From the NCBI GenBank assembly GCA_947631765.1, contig CANRMP010000001.1, positions 1-64,000 of the forward strand: a stretch of 64,000 nucleotides of DNA, given 5' to 3'. The translations under genes and the position numbers were made by a program. This stretch comes from an uncultured Clostridia bacterium (GTDB lineage Bacteria > Bacillota > Clostridia > Oscillospirales > CAG-272). Shown here piece by piece: positions 25,405 through 33,121 of this stretch (positions are counted from its first letter, which is position 1; every line of letters starts with the position of its first letter). The notes beneath the pieces are model-generated. The model was given only the letters and a program-made list of their open reading frames with translations. It was not told the DNA's origin and ran no database searches.

Positions 25405-26132
25405 AAATTATTATTACCTTCCTTTGTAAGTGTATTGTAAGACAGAATCGCCGCCTCGTCGGAAATATCACAGCCTATTCTGTACAGAGGAACATTTTTA
25501 AGCATAATATTCAAAAGGTCAATCGTTAAAAACATGAGTTCGGAGTTTTTCGGTCTGTAAATCTGATTGAGCATCATGGCAATTTCATCCTTGGGAGCGA
25601 CCCTTTTGACGTACAGCTCCTTTGAGCGGGTTATAATGCCAATTCCCCCAAGCGGGAGAACCACATTGCTTGAAAGCTCGTGCTTTCCGCACCACGGAGT
25701 GCCGCAGGCATAAACCTTCCCGTCGGATATTTTAATAATCGGTTTGTCGTCGTTTACCATAAAGGTGTTTGGAAAATTTCCGCGCCAGAGAGCGGCGTGA
25801 GTGCTTTTGCCCGTACCGCTCGGGGCGGTGAAGGCGTATGCAGAGCCGTTTGCGGCAATAACCGAGGCGTGCATTAAAAAGCAGTCATGCTTTATCAGCT
25901 TTTCGCAAAGGCTGCGATAGATTGCAAGGTATTCGCTCTGCTCTGTCGGCAGATCAAGCTTTTGCTCCCTTTCGGCGGCAATTTCGTCTTCAAGGTACTT
26001 TTCGTCAAAATCTATGACAATATCGGGCTCCCTGTCGTCCTTGCAGCCGTACTTGTCGGTATGGGAGCTAAGAATTATATTGTCTTTTTGCACTTTGACA
26101 ACAAAGCCCGCAATAGAAAGCATGGTACTCAT
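25401..26132 (-). CDS. HPr-kinase-like P-loop protein
   Basis: A 243-residue ATPase/kinase of the HprK/PEP carboxykinase-like fold. The Walker A loop APSGTGKST is at about 103-111, preceded by a conserved His (FLMHAS, His88), and followed by VNDDKP (about 127-131), the Asp pair expected to bind metal, and CGTPWCGK (about 153-160). It is shorter than true HPr kinase and lacks the HprK N-terminal domain and the C-terminal hexamer region, so it is unlikely to act on HPr. Related short kinases occur beside PqqD-like proteins in lasso peptide and other RiPP clusters, where they phosphorylate the peptide. ATG 26132 follows AAAGGGG. First gene of the three-gene unit. Confidence 0.78.
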   Translation of the reverse strand: MSTMLSIAGFVVKVQKDNIILSSHTDKYGCKDDREPDIVIDFDEKYLEDEIAAEREQKLDLPTEQSEYLAIYRSLCEKLIKHDCFLMHASVIAANGSAYAFTAPSGTGKSTHAALWRGNFPNTFMVNDDKPIIKISDGKVYACGTPWCGKHELSSNVVLPLGGIGIITRSKELYVKRVAPKDEIAMMLNQIYRPKNSELMFLTIDLLNIMLKNVPLYRIGCDISDEAAILSYNTLTKEGNNNL

Positions 26133-26146
26133 AAAGACCCCTTTTT

Positions 26147-26175
26147 ATTATAATATATTATTTCTCATTTTGCAA
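26147..26175 (-). promoter_or_regulatory. SigA promoter for the kinase/PqqD/peptidase unit
   Basis: Minus strand TTGCAA (26175-26170), 17-base spacer, TATAAT (26152-26147), 15 bases upstream of the kinase start. It shows that the unit need not depend on the ABC operon upstream. Confidence 0.65.
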
Positions 26176-26191
26176 TATAAAATTTACATTA

Positions 26192-27073
26192 TTATTTATT
26201 TATAAATTCAAGCAATATCGCAAGGCTGTCATCCTTTGAGCTTACCGTGTAGATCATTTCGCTGTCATTGACAAGAAGATATATTATGTCCTCTTCCTCG
26301 CCCTCGGCAAATCTCAGCCTGTCGGTTTTATTTATGACCGCGATTGCAGGAGAGAGGAGAAAATAAGTGCCGTATTTATCACTGCCGTAATCGATAAATC
26401 GATCTATTTCAAGGCTTTTCAGTGCGTCCCAAAGCCTCTTTTCCTCTTTTGTCAGGCTCTCGGTATCAAAAGAGTAGGACGCGCCGTTAAGGCTTGTAAA
26501 GTCGATATGGGTGGCTGAGGATATATCTGGAAGAGTGTCATTTTCAAGCAGTTCTTCAAATTCAAAATTAAAGGTCTCGACATAGCTTGAAGAAACTATA
26601 TACACTTTGGAATTGTCCTTGGCGCAAAAATAATAGCCGTCGTAGTACTTGCTGTACTCGCCAAAGTAAAAAACATGCTCCTTTGAATGGGCGGTGACTT
26701 TAAGTGTGTACACCGGGGTGTCCAGTCGGTATTCGGAAAGGTCTTTTGCATCCTCGTCTATAACTCGAATTGCCGTAATAATTTCAATTTCGTCAATAAG
26801 CGTTTTAACCGTGTCGGCATTTACAGGAAGATTCTCGTTTTCGGGCAGTATCCATCTTCCGTTTCGCCGCCTCAGCGTTATCTCCCTGCCCGACATGTTA
26901 AAGCTGAGTCCGGAAATATCCGAGGAGGTAAAGCGCGTTACAAGGGTTCTTGCGGTTTGATCTTTTTCGGCATTTTCTTTTGCCGAGTTGTGAATCAAAA
27001 AGGCAAAATATATTCCAAAAAGCAAAATGCAAAGGGCTATTGCAAGAGTTAGGATCAGCGCTTGCTTTTTCAT
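26192..27073 (-). CDS. DUF4340 membrane-anchored protein
   Basis: A 293-residue protein with one N-terminal membrane segment (about residues 5-27) and a large extracytoplasmic domain. The domain carries the DUF4340 pattern: ISGLSFNMSGREITLRRRNG and WILPENENLPVN, then the IIDEDAKDLSEYRLDTPVY part and FYFGEYSKYYDGYY. Family knowledge: DUF4340 genes regularly sit after GldG-type genes in ABC-2 operons in many phyla, role unknown. The start ATG 27073 overlaps the stop of the GldG-like gene by one base (TAATG); longer upstream starts would overlap more and lack a ribosome site. Confidence 0.82.
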   Translation of the reverse strand: MKKQALILTLAIALCILLFGIYFAFLIHNSAKENAEKDQTARTLVTRFTSSDISGLSFNMSGREITLRRRNGRWILPENENLPVNADTVKTLIDEIEIITAIRVIDEDAKDLSEYRLDTPVYTLKVTAHSKEHVFYFGEYSKYYDGYYFCAKDNSKVYIVSSSYVETFNFEFEELLENDTLPDISSATHIDFTSLNGASYSFDTESLTKEEKRLWDALKSLEIDRFIDYGSDKYGTYFLLSPAIAVINKTDRLRFAEGEEEDIIYLLVNDSEMIYTVSSKDDSLAILLEFINK

Positions 27074-28557
27074 TATCTGCGTCTCCTTGAAATTACAATA
27101 TACCCTCCCGCCGCAAGCGCCGCGACAGGAATTATAACGCACAGCACCGCAGTCCAGAAAATCTGTTGGGCAAAATTTATCACAAGTGACTCCTCAACCA
27201 TCATTTTTGAAATTATCGACAGGGAGGTCGATTTGTTTGTAAGTCTTTCGCTCAAGGATAAAAAATACAGATAGTTTCCTCCGGTTGAGTAGCTGTTTAT
27301 CTCGTCGGTTGCAAAGCCGGGGCAGGATATCCACATTATGTGGGAAATCTCCCCTTGGGTTTCTATAGTAGCAAGAACGCCCATGGTGTACTGATCTTTT
27401 ACAAGATCGTCCTCACCGTTATTTTCCTCATCTTCAATCTCGTCTTTTATATAAGCCTCGGTTGAGCTTTGAAAAAGCTTGAGATAGGAGGCGGAGTGCT
27501 CCTCGTCTTCATTTATTTTTATCGGGTGCGCCAAGGGAGCTACAACCGAATAGCCGCCGATTCCGAGCATTGAGGAGGCAACGCTTATATCGGGAAGCAC
27601 CATATAGGTCTGCCCCATATAATTTGAGCTTTCGCAAATATATCCCTTTTCGGGTGAGAGCCCGTAGCTTTCCATCACTCCGAACAGGAGCGGAAGCTCC
27701 AAAAACTCGGGGTCTGTAAACAAAATGACATTTCCGCCGTTTGTGAGGTATAATTCGAGCGCATCCGCCTCGCTTTCCGAAAAATCGGTCATGGGAGAAT
27801 TAATTAGCAGGCAGTCGGCATCCTCCGGAATACCCGAAGCGATAATCGAAAGCTCACCGCTGTCTATATTGTCAAGAGCCAAGTTGGAAAGCAGAGCGTC
27901 GGAAAGGGGACTTTCGCCGTGACCTGTTACAAAATACATCTTCGGAAGCTTGTCTGTTGTCACGTAGTCAATGGCAGAGGTAATGGCGCTCTCTCCGGCA
28001 AAAAGGGTGTCATATGAATAGTAGGTGCCAAAATAACTGCTGTAATATTGGTAAAAGGTCTGGAAATCACCGTATGACATCTCGCCTTGGAAAATGGTGT
28101 TCCCCTGCTCGTCGGTATAGTAAAGCGCGAAGGTGAACATGTTATAATAGTTTACCGCCTTTGCCCGCTTGTCGCCAATAACAATAACGCTGTTGCTGTC
28201 AAGAGAGTCGTCGGTGTATTTTGAAACAAAGGTCGGTCTTACCGCCGGGTCTACGTCGACAATTTTTATTTTGTCCGAACACTCGGCGTATTTGTCAAGC
28301 ATGTCGCCGACGGTGTCATCCTCCTCGCCCGTAATGCATAACCTTGCAATTGTTATATCCTCGGTAAGCGTATTTAAATATTCCTTTGTGACGTCCGAAA
28401 GCTCGGAAAGCTTAAGCTCGGTAAGGTCTATGCGCTTGTAGCTCGGGGGAAGAAGGGAGACAAGCAGATTTATTGCAACGGCTATAAGTATCACGGTTAC
28501 CGAAAGAATAATGCTGTAGGAGCCGTATTTTAATTTTCTTTTGCTGCTATCGTTCAT
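27073..28557 (-). CDS. GldG-type ABC transporter auxiliary protein
   Basis: A 494-residue protein of the GldG/ABC_transp_aux family. It has an N-terminal membrane segment (about 15-40), an extracytoplasmic region with an IFT52-like domain (FVTGHGESPLSDALLSNLAL and SPMTDFSESEADALELYLTNG), and a C-terminal membrane anchor (about 465-490) that ends with Arg-rich residues. In Bacteroidetes GldG forms an ABC complex with GldA and GldF; in Firmicutes homologues have no known cargo. It follows the permease by ten bases and overlaps the DUF4340 gene, so the four genes form one translational unit. Confidence 0.85.
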   Translation of the reverse strand: MNDSSKRKLKYGSYSIILSVTVILIAVAINLLVSLLPPSYKRIDLTELKLSELSDVTKEYLNTLTEDITIARLCITGEEDDTVGDMLDKYAECSDKIKIVDVDPAVRPTFVSKYTDDSLDSNSVIVIGDKRAKAVNYYNMFTFALYYTDEQGNTIFQGEMSYGDFQTFYQYYSSYFGTYYSYDTLFAGESAITSAIDYVTTDKLPKMYFVTGHGESPLSDALLSNLALDNIDSGELSIIASGIPEDADCLLINSPMTDFSESEADALELYLTNGGNVILFTDPEFLELPLLFGVMESYGLSPEKGYICESSNYMGQTYMVLPDISVASSMLGIGGYSVVAPLAHPIKINEDEEHSASYLKLFQSSTEAYIKDEIEDEENNGEDDLVKDQYTMGVLATIETQGEISHIMWISCPGFATDEINSYSTGGNYLYFLSLSERLTNKSTSLSIISKMMVEESLVINFAQQIFWTAVLCVIIPVAALAAGGYIVISRRRR

Positions 28558-28567
28558 AATCTCACCT

Positions 28568-29434
28568 TTAACTCCAACGTCTTTTTTCCAATGAGCGGTG
28601 AGCTAAAAACAAAAAGACTGCGGATACGCTCAGATAATATACGACCGAGGAAATATCAAAAACGCCGTATGTGGAAAAAGAGGAAAAGCGGTCTGTCAGC
28701 GAGAGGGATGAAACTAATTTTGCCGCCGCTCCCTCGAGCATTTCGTGGTTTATGCAGAAAACGGCGATCAGCACGCTCTCGCAAAAGAGAATGACAGCGC
28801 CGCAGGCGATGCGGTTTGAGGTTAAGTATCCCGCTATCAGTCCGAAGGCTATTATAAGAACGGTTATAATCAAAAATGAAGCGAAGGCGGTCGCGGGAAG
28901 CATAAGTACGATTGTCGGGAGAAAATAAATTGCAAGCAGGCAGGTAAAGCTTATGACGGCAGCCACAATTTGACTGTCGGTAAGGCAGGAAATATAAAGT
29001 CCTATTGCAAGCATGGCGGCTCCGCAGAGAATAAAAGCCAAGGTCGCCGCGGCGGAGCTTAAAACGTTCACCTTTCCGTAAAGAGAGAGAATAAATGTGT
29101 ACAAAAACGTTACAAACAGAGGTATGGATATCACAGTAATCATCGCAAGATATTTTCCGATAAGCAAGTCAACCGTTTTTATCGGAAGCGAACCGAGAAG
29201 AAGATATGTGCCCGAGCCCCTCTCTCCGGCAAATGCTCTCATTGAGAGCACCGGAACCGCAATAAGCAGGACAAACAGTGTGTTTGAGTAAGAGGTTTCA
29301 ATTGAGGAGGCAAAATTAAAAAGTGAGTTAAGAGAGACAAAAAATCCGGAAAAGAGCAGAATAAATGCGATAAGCGCGGGGGCTATCATGCTGTACATTG
29401 CCGATTTTAACTCTTTTTTATAAATTGCAAGCAT
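28568..29434 (-). CDS. ABC-2-type permease
   Basis: A 288-residue integral membrane subunit with six hydrophobic segments (about 15-35, 45-65, 90-115, 125-150, 160-185 and 190-280 in two parts), the layout of ABC-2 exporters. The N-terminal cytoplasmic stretch MLAIYKKELKSAMYSM and the MRAFAGERGSGTYLLLGSLP loop (about 66-85) are typical of the GldF/NatB-like group. It lies seventeen bases after the ATPase gene and before the GldG-like gene, so it is the membrane part of that exporter. Confidence 0.88.
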   Translation of the reverse strand: MLAIYKKELKSAMYSMIAPALIAFILLFSGFFVSLNSLFNFASSIETSYSNTLFVLLIAVPVLSMRAFAGERGSGTYLLLGSLPIKTVDLLIGKYLAMITVISIPLFVTFLYTFILSLYGKVNVLSSAAATLAFILCGAAMLAIGLYISCLTDSQIVAAVISFTCLLAIYFLPTIVLMLPATAFASFLIITVLIIAFGLIAGYLTSNRIACGAVILFCESVLIAVFCINHEMLEGAAAKLVSSLSLTDRFSSFSTYGVFDISSVVYYLSVSAVFLFLAHRSLEKRRWS

Positions 29435-29451
29435 ATTATCCTTTCCTCCTT

Positions 29452-30531
29452 TCAGCCGAACAAGGGACGGTAGTCGTCCCCGTCGTCTTCATCATCTTCC
29501 GCTTTGCGGAGCCTTTTTGGCTTTTTTTCTTTTATCGGCGGGACAAAGGTATCAAGAGCTTCTTCGCTCGGAGTCGAATCCTTTGGTAAAGCGTCCTTTG
29601 GCAGGTTTTCGGTGGCCTTCAGGAAGACGTCCTCAAGGGTGATTATTTTATAGTTCATTGAGATAATCGGTATTCCCGCCTTGGCAAATGCAAAGAAAAC
29701 GCTCTCTCGGGGGTCCTTTTTCTTTTGGCAGGTTATCACAATATCACTGCCCGCTTTTTGTCCGGGTGATACCTTGTACTCAGCGTTGCCTCTCAAAAAA
29801 GAGAGAATTTCGCCCGCGCGCTCGACTCCGCATTTTACGGTGAGAGTCAGAATGTTATTGTCCGCATACTGCTTTTGCAGTCTTTCAAGAGTATCGCTTG
29901 CCACAAGCGTGCCTTTTGTCATTATCATTATTCGGTCGCAAAGCTCCTCTACCTCGGAGAGTATGTGACTTGAAAGTATGACGGTGCCTTTTTTGGAAAG
30001 CGACTTTATAAGCTCCCTTACCTGAATTACCTGCTTGGGGTCAAGTCCAACTGTCGGCTCGTCAAGAATTATCACGTCGGGGGAACCGATTGTCGCCTGA
30101 GCTATACCCACCCTTTGACAGTAGCCCTTTGAAAGATTTTTTATAAGCCGCGCGGAAACGTCGGTAAGTCCGGTCTCTTTAAGCGCACCGTTTACCTCGT
30201 TTTGAAGCTTTGCGCCGCGCAGTCCCTTTGCCTCTCCCACAAAGCAGAGATATTCGTAAGGGGTAAATTCGGGGTAAAGCGGAGGATGCTCGGGAAGATA
30301 GCCGATGTGGCGTTTGGCTTCTTCCGGATTTTTGAAAATATCCGCCCCCGCTATGACAACACTCCCGCTTGTGGCGGCAAGGTTGCCGGTAAGCATATTC
30401 ATCGTGGTTGTCTTTCCGGCGCCGTTCGGACCGAGAAAGCCGTATATATGACCTTGTTCTATTGTAAAGCTAAGGTCCTTTACGGCACAGAAGCTGCCGT
30501 AGTACTTTGTGAGACTTGAAGCCTTTATCAC
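29452..30531 (-). CDS. ABC transporter ATP-binding protein (GldA-like) with acidic tail
   Basis: A 359-residue ATPase. Walker A is GPNGAGKTTT (about 37-46), the signature is LSKGYCQRVGIAQA (about 133-146), Walker B is VIILDEPTVGLDP (about 152-164), and the switch His follows in SSHILSEVEEL. Residues about 230-300 form the usual small domain of this group. The last about 60 residues are a Lys/Asp/Glu-rich tail (KKPKRLRKAEDDEDDGDD) not needed for the ABC fold. The frame is open far upstream, but GTG 30531 follows CGGAGGTCAC and starts the normal MIKASSLTKYYG-type opening. It drives the exporter made with the permease, GldG-like and DUF4340 genes; cargo unknown. Confidence 0.88.
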   Translation of the reverse strand: MIKASSLTKYYGSFCAVKDLSFTIEQGHIYGFLGPNGAGKTTTMNMLTGNLAATSGSVVIAGADIFKNPEEAKRHIGYLPEHPPLYPEFTPYEYLCFVGEAKGLRGAKLQNEVNGALKETGLTDVSARLIKNLSKGYCQRVGIAQATIGSPDVIILDEPTVGLDPKQVIQVRELIKSLSKKGTVILSSHILSEVEELCDRIMIMTKGTLVASDTLERLQKQYADNNILTLTVKCGVERAGEILSFLRGNAEYKVSPGQKAGSDIVITCQKKKDPRESVFFAFAKAGIPIISMNYKIITLEDVFLKATENLPKDALPKDSTPSEEALDTFVPPIKEKKPKRLRKAEDDEDDGDDYRPLFG

Positions 30532-30551
30532 GTGACCTCCGAAAGCATGTG

Positions 30552-30570
30552 AAAAAGCGTTTCGCTTTTT
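30552..30570 (-). promoter_or_regulatory. Leader hairpin before the ABC operon
   Basis: AAAAAGCG (30552-30559), TTT, CGCTTTTT (30563-30570) form an 8-bp stem. It lies 20 bases upstream of the GTG start and ends in T on the minus strand, so weak attenuation or RNA stabilisation is possible. Confidence 0.4.
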
Positions 30571-30705
30571 ACACCCGCTTTTTTGTGTTTTGGTGTATTT
30601 ATGGATATTATAAAGTACAATTATGAATATTGTGTGTTTTCCGAAGGGAAAATTTTGACCTTTGCAAATATTTTTGCCATACGGCATTAAATTTTATCTA
30701 AACTA

Positions 30706-30734
30706 TTGAAAAAAAGTCTTGTATAAAGTATAAT
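30706..30734 (+). promoter_or_regulatory. SigA promoter for nfnAB
   Basis: TTGAAA (30706-30711), 17-base spacer, TATAAT (30729-30734), 40 bases before nfnA. Confidence 0.75.
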
Positions 30735-30773
30735 ATAGTTATTAATTTTGGCGTAGGAAATACGGAGAACGCA

Positions 30774-31610
30774 ATGAATAAAATATTAAAAAGGAAAGTG
30801 CTGAACCCCACGGTCATTTTAATGGAGGTGGACGCTCCTCTTGTTGCGAAAAAAGCGGAGCCGGGGCAGTTTATAATTTTAAGAGCAGACAAGGACGGAG
30901 AGAGGATTCCTCTGACCGTTGCCGATTATGACAGGAAAAAGGGAAGCGTCACCATCATTTTTCAGGTGGTCGGCGCAACCACAAAACAGCTTTCAACTCT
31001 TAATGAGGGCGATTACATACACGATTTTGTGGGACCGCTCGGCAAGGCTACAAAAGTCGATGGACTTAAAAAGGTGGCAGTCGTCGGCGGAGGCGTCGGA
31101 TGCGCCATCGCTTACCCCGTCGCAAAAAAGCTTCATTCCATGGGAGCCGACGTACACTCCGTGGTGGGATTCAGAAACAAGGAGCTTATAATTCTTGAGG
31201 ATGAATTCAGGGCGGCAAGCGGCAAGTTTGTTCTTATGACCGACGACGGAAGCGCCGGAGAAAAGGGGCTTGTGACAAACGCACTTGAGAAGCTTATCGA
31301 GAGCGGAGAAAATTATGACGAGGTCATAACCATAGGACCGCTTATCATGATGAAATTCGTCTGTAGCCTCACTAAAAAATACGGGATAAAGACGGTTGCC
31401 AGTATGAACCCGATAATGATAGACGGCACGGGAATGTGCGGAGGATGCCGCCTCACAGTCGGCGGCAAGACTGTGTTCGCCTGCGTGGACGGTCCGGAGT
31501 TTGACGGTCACGAAATAGATTTCGACGAGGCGATAAATCGCTCCTCAATGTACAAGCCCTTCGAGAAAGCCGCATATGAAAAGGCGTGCAATCTCTATAA
31601 AGACCTTTGA
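30774..31610 (+). CDS. nfnA: NfnA: ferredoxin-NADP oxidoreductase (bifurcating) small subunit
   Basis: A 278-residue FAD- and [2Fe-2S]-containing subunit. NfnAB couples reduced ferredoxin plus NADH to the reduction of two NADP by electron bifurcation, linking the ferredoxin pool to NADPH in anaerobes. The FAD domain starts near residue 20-90 (RIPLTVADYD), the NAD-binding domain has VAVVGGGVGCAIA (about 101-113), and the cluster ligands appear in GTGMCGGCRLTVGGKTVFAC near residues 220-240, with the later DGPEFDGHEIDFD. It is fourteen bases ahead of nfnB. Related proteins also serve dihydroorotate dehydrogenase or sulfide dehydrogenase; the adjacent gltA-like gene favours Nfn. Confidence 0.88.
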   Translation: MNKILKRKVLNPTVILMEVDAPLVAKKAEPGQFIILRADKDGERIPLTVADYDRKKGSVTIIFQVVGATTKQLSTLNEGDYIHDFVGPLGKATKVDGLKKVAVVGGGVGCAIAYPVAKKLHSMGADVHSVVGFRNKELIILEDEFRAASGKFVLMTDDGSAGEKGLVTNALEKLIESGENYDEVITIGPLIMMKFVCSLTKKYGIKTVASMNPIMIDGTGMCGGCRLTVGGKTVFACVDGPEFDGHEIDFDEAINRSSMYKPFEKAAYEKACNLYKDL

Positions 31611-31624
31611 AAGGAAAATGTAAA

Positions 31625-33013
31625 ATGCCGAATATGCCAAAAAATAAAAATCCCATGCCCACACAAGACCCGAAAATCAGAAAAAACAATTTTCTTGAGG
31701 TCGCTATGGGCTACACTGAAAAGTTAGCTCTTGACGAGGCGGAGCGCTGTCTTAACTGCAAAAATATGCCCTGCGTTGAGGGCTGTCCGGTTAACGTGCA
31801 TATTCCCGCTTTTATCGCAAAGGTGAGAGAGGGCAAATTCGAGGAGGCTTATAAAATCATTTCCGAGTCGAGCTCTCTGCCCGCGGTTTGCGGAAGAGTC
31901 TGCCCGCAAGAGAGCCAGTGCGAGGCAAAATGCGTGCGCGGAATTAAAACAGAGCCCGTGGCAATAGGCAGACTTGAACGCTTTGTTGCGGACTATCACA
32001 ATGATAATTCAAAAGAAGCTCCCAAAAAAGTAAAATCAAACACTCACAAGGTGGCAATAGTCGGCTCGGGTCCTTCCGGACTTACCTGCGCGGGAGATCT
32101 TGCAAAAAGGGGATACGAGGTCACGGTGTTTGAAGCCCTTCACCTTGCGGGAGGCGTGCTGATGTACGGTATACCCGAATTCAGACTCCCGAAATCAATC
32201 GTTCAAAAGGAAATCGATTCGCTAAAGGAAATGGGCGTTGATTTTAAGGTCAACACCGTTATAGGCAAAACTCTCTCTATTGACGAGCTTTTTGAGGAAT
32301 ACGGCTTTGAAGCCGTGTTTATAGGCTCGGGAGCGGGACTTCCGAGATTTATGAATATCCCCGGCGAGAATTTAAAGTGCGTGTACAGCGCCAATGAATT
32401 TCTCACAAGAGTGAATCTTATGAAGGCTTATAAAGAAGACAGCGCAACTCCGGTTATTAAAGCTTCAAGGGTGGCGGTTGTCGGCGGCGGAAACGTTGCA
32501 ATAGACGCCGCAAGGTGCGCTTTAAGGCTCGGAGCGAAAGAGGTTTACATAGTTTACCGCCGCGGCGAGGAGGAGCTTCCCGCAAGAAAGGAAGAAATCG
32601 AGCACGCAAAAGAGGAAGGCGTTGTTTTCAAACTGCTTACAAATCCCACGTGTATAATGGGCGATGAAAACGGATTTGTGAAGAGCATCAAATGCGTTGA
32701 AATGGAGCTTGGCGAGCCTGACGCCTCAGGCAGAAGAAAACCTGTCGAAAAGCCGGACAGCGAATTTACAATCGACGTCGACTGTGTTATTATGTCTATC
32801 GGAACATCTCCGAATCCGCTTATCAAATCGACAACCGAGGGTCTTGAAATTTCAAAGCACGGCGGCATTGTCACAAATGAGGAAGGGCTTACCTCCAGAG
32901 AGGGCATATACGCCGGAGGGGACGCGGTAACGGGAGCCGCAACGGTTATACTTGCCATGGGCGCCGGAAAGAAAGCCGCCGCCGCGATCGACGAGTATAT
33001 TAAAAACAAGTAA
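31625..33013 (+). CDS. nfnB: NfnB: NADPH-binding subunit, GltD-like oxidoreductase
   Basis: A 462-residue subunit of the glutamate synthase small-subunit type. The N-terminal [4Fe-4S]-binding region holds CLNCKNMPCVEGCPV and CGRVCPQESQCEAKC (about 40-105). The first FAD dinucleotide fold is VAIVGSGPSGLTCAGDLAKR (about 142-161), the NADPH fold is VAVVGGGNVAIDAARCA (about 284-300), and the second flavin motif GIYAGGDAVTGAATVILAMG lies near 430. With NfnA it forms the bifurcating transhydrogenase. The first in-frame start is TTG 31607; ATG 31625 with AAAGGA upstream is preferred. A terminator follows. Confidence 0.88.
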   Translation: MPNMPKNKNPMPTQDPKIRKNNFLEVAMGYTEKLALDEAERCLNCKNMPCVEGCPVNVHIPAFIAKVREGKFEEAYKIISESSSLPAVCGRVCPQESQCEAKCVRGIKTEPVAIGRLERFVADYHNDNSKEAPKKVKSNTHKVAIVGSGPSGLTCAGDLAKRGYEVTVFEALHLAGGVLMYGIPEFRLPKSIVQKEIDSLKEMGVDFKVNTVIGKTLSIDELFEEYGFEAVFIGSGAGLPRFMNIPGENLKCVYSANEFLTRVNLMKAYKEDSATPVIKASRVAVVGGGNVAIDAARCALRLGAKEVYIVYRRGEEELPARKEEIEHAKEEGVVFKLLTNPTCIMGDENGFVKSIKCVEMELGEPDASGRRKPVEKPDSEFTIDVDCVIMSIGTSPNPLIKSTTEGLEISKHGGIVTNEEGLTSREGIYAGGDAVTGAATVILAMGAGKKAAAAIDEYIKNK

Positions 33014-33039
33014 AACGTATTAATACAGCTCAGAAAAAA

Positions 33040-33080
33040 CAGCCAAGGACAAGCGAGTTTTCCTGTCTTTGGCTGATTTT
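33040..33080. terminator. Terminator after nfnB
   Basis: CAGCCAAGGACA (33040-33051) pairs with TGTCTTTGGCTG (33064-33075, one wobble), followed by ATTTTT. It sits between convergent nfnB and aspS. Confidence 0.75.
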
Positions 33081-33121
33081 TGTCTTAAATTTGCATGTCG
33101 GAAAATAACCCGTCGGCTTTT

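Noticed and set aside
31607-31624. TTG 31607 as the nfnB start
   Set aside because: It overlaps the nfnA stop codon, while ATG 31625 has a proper ribosome site.
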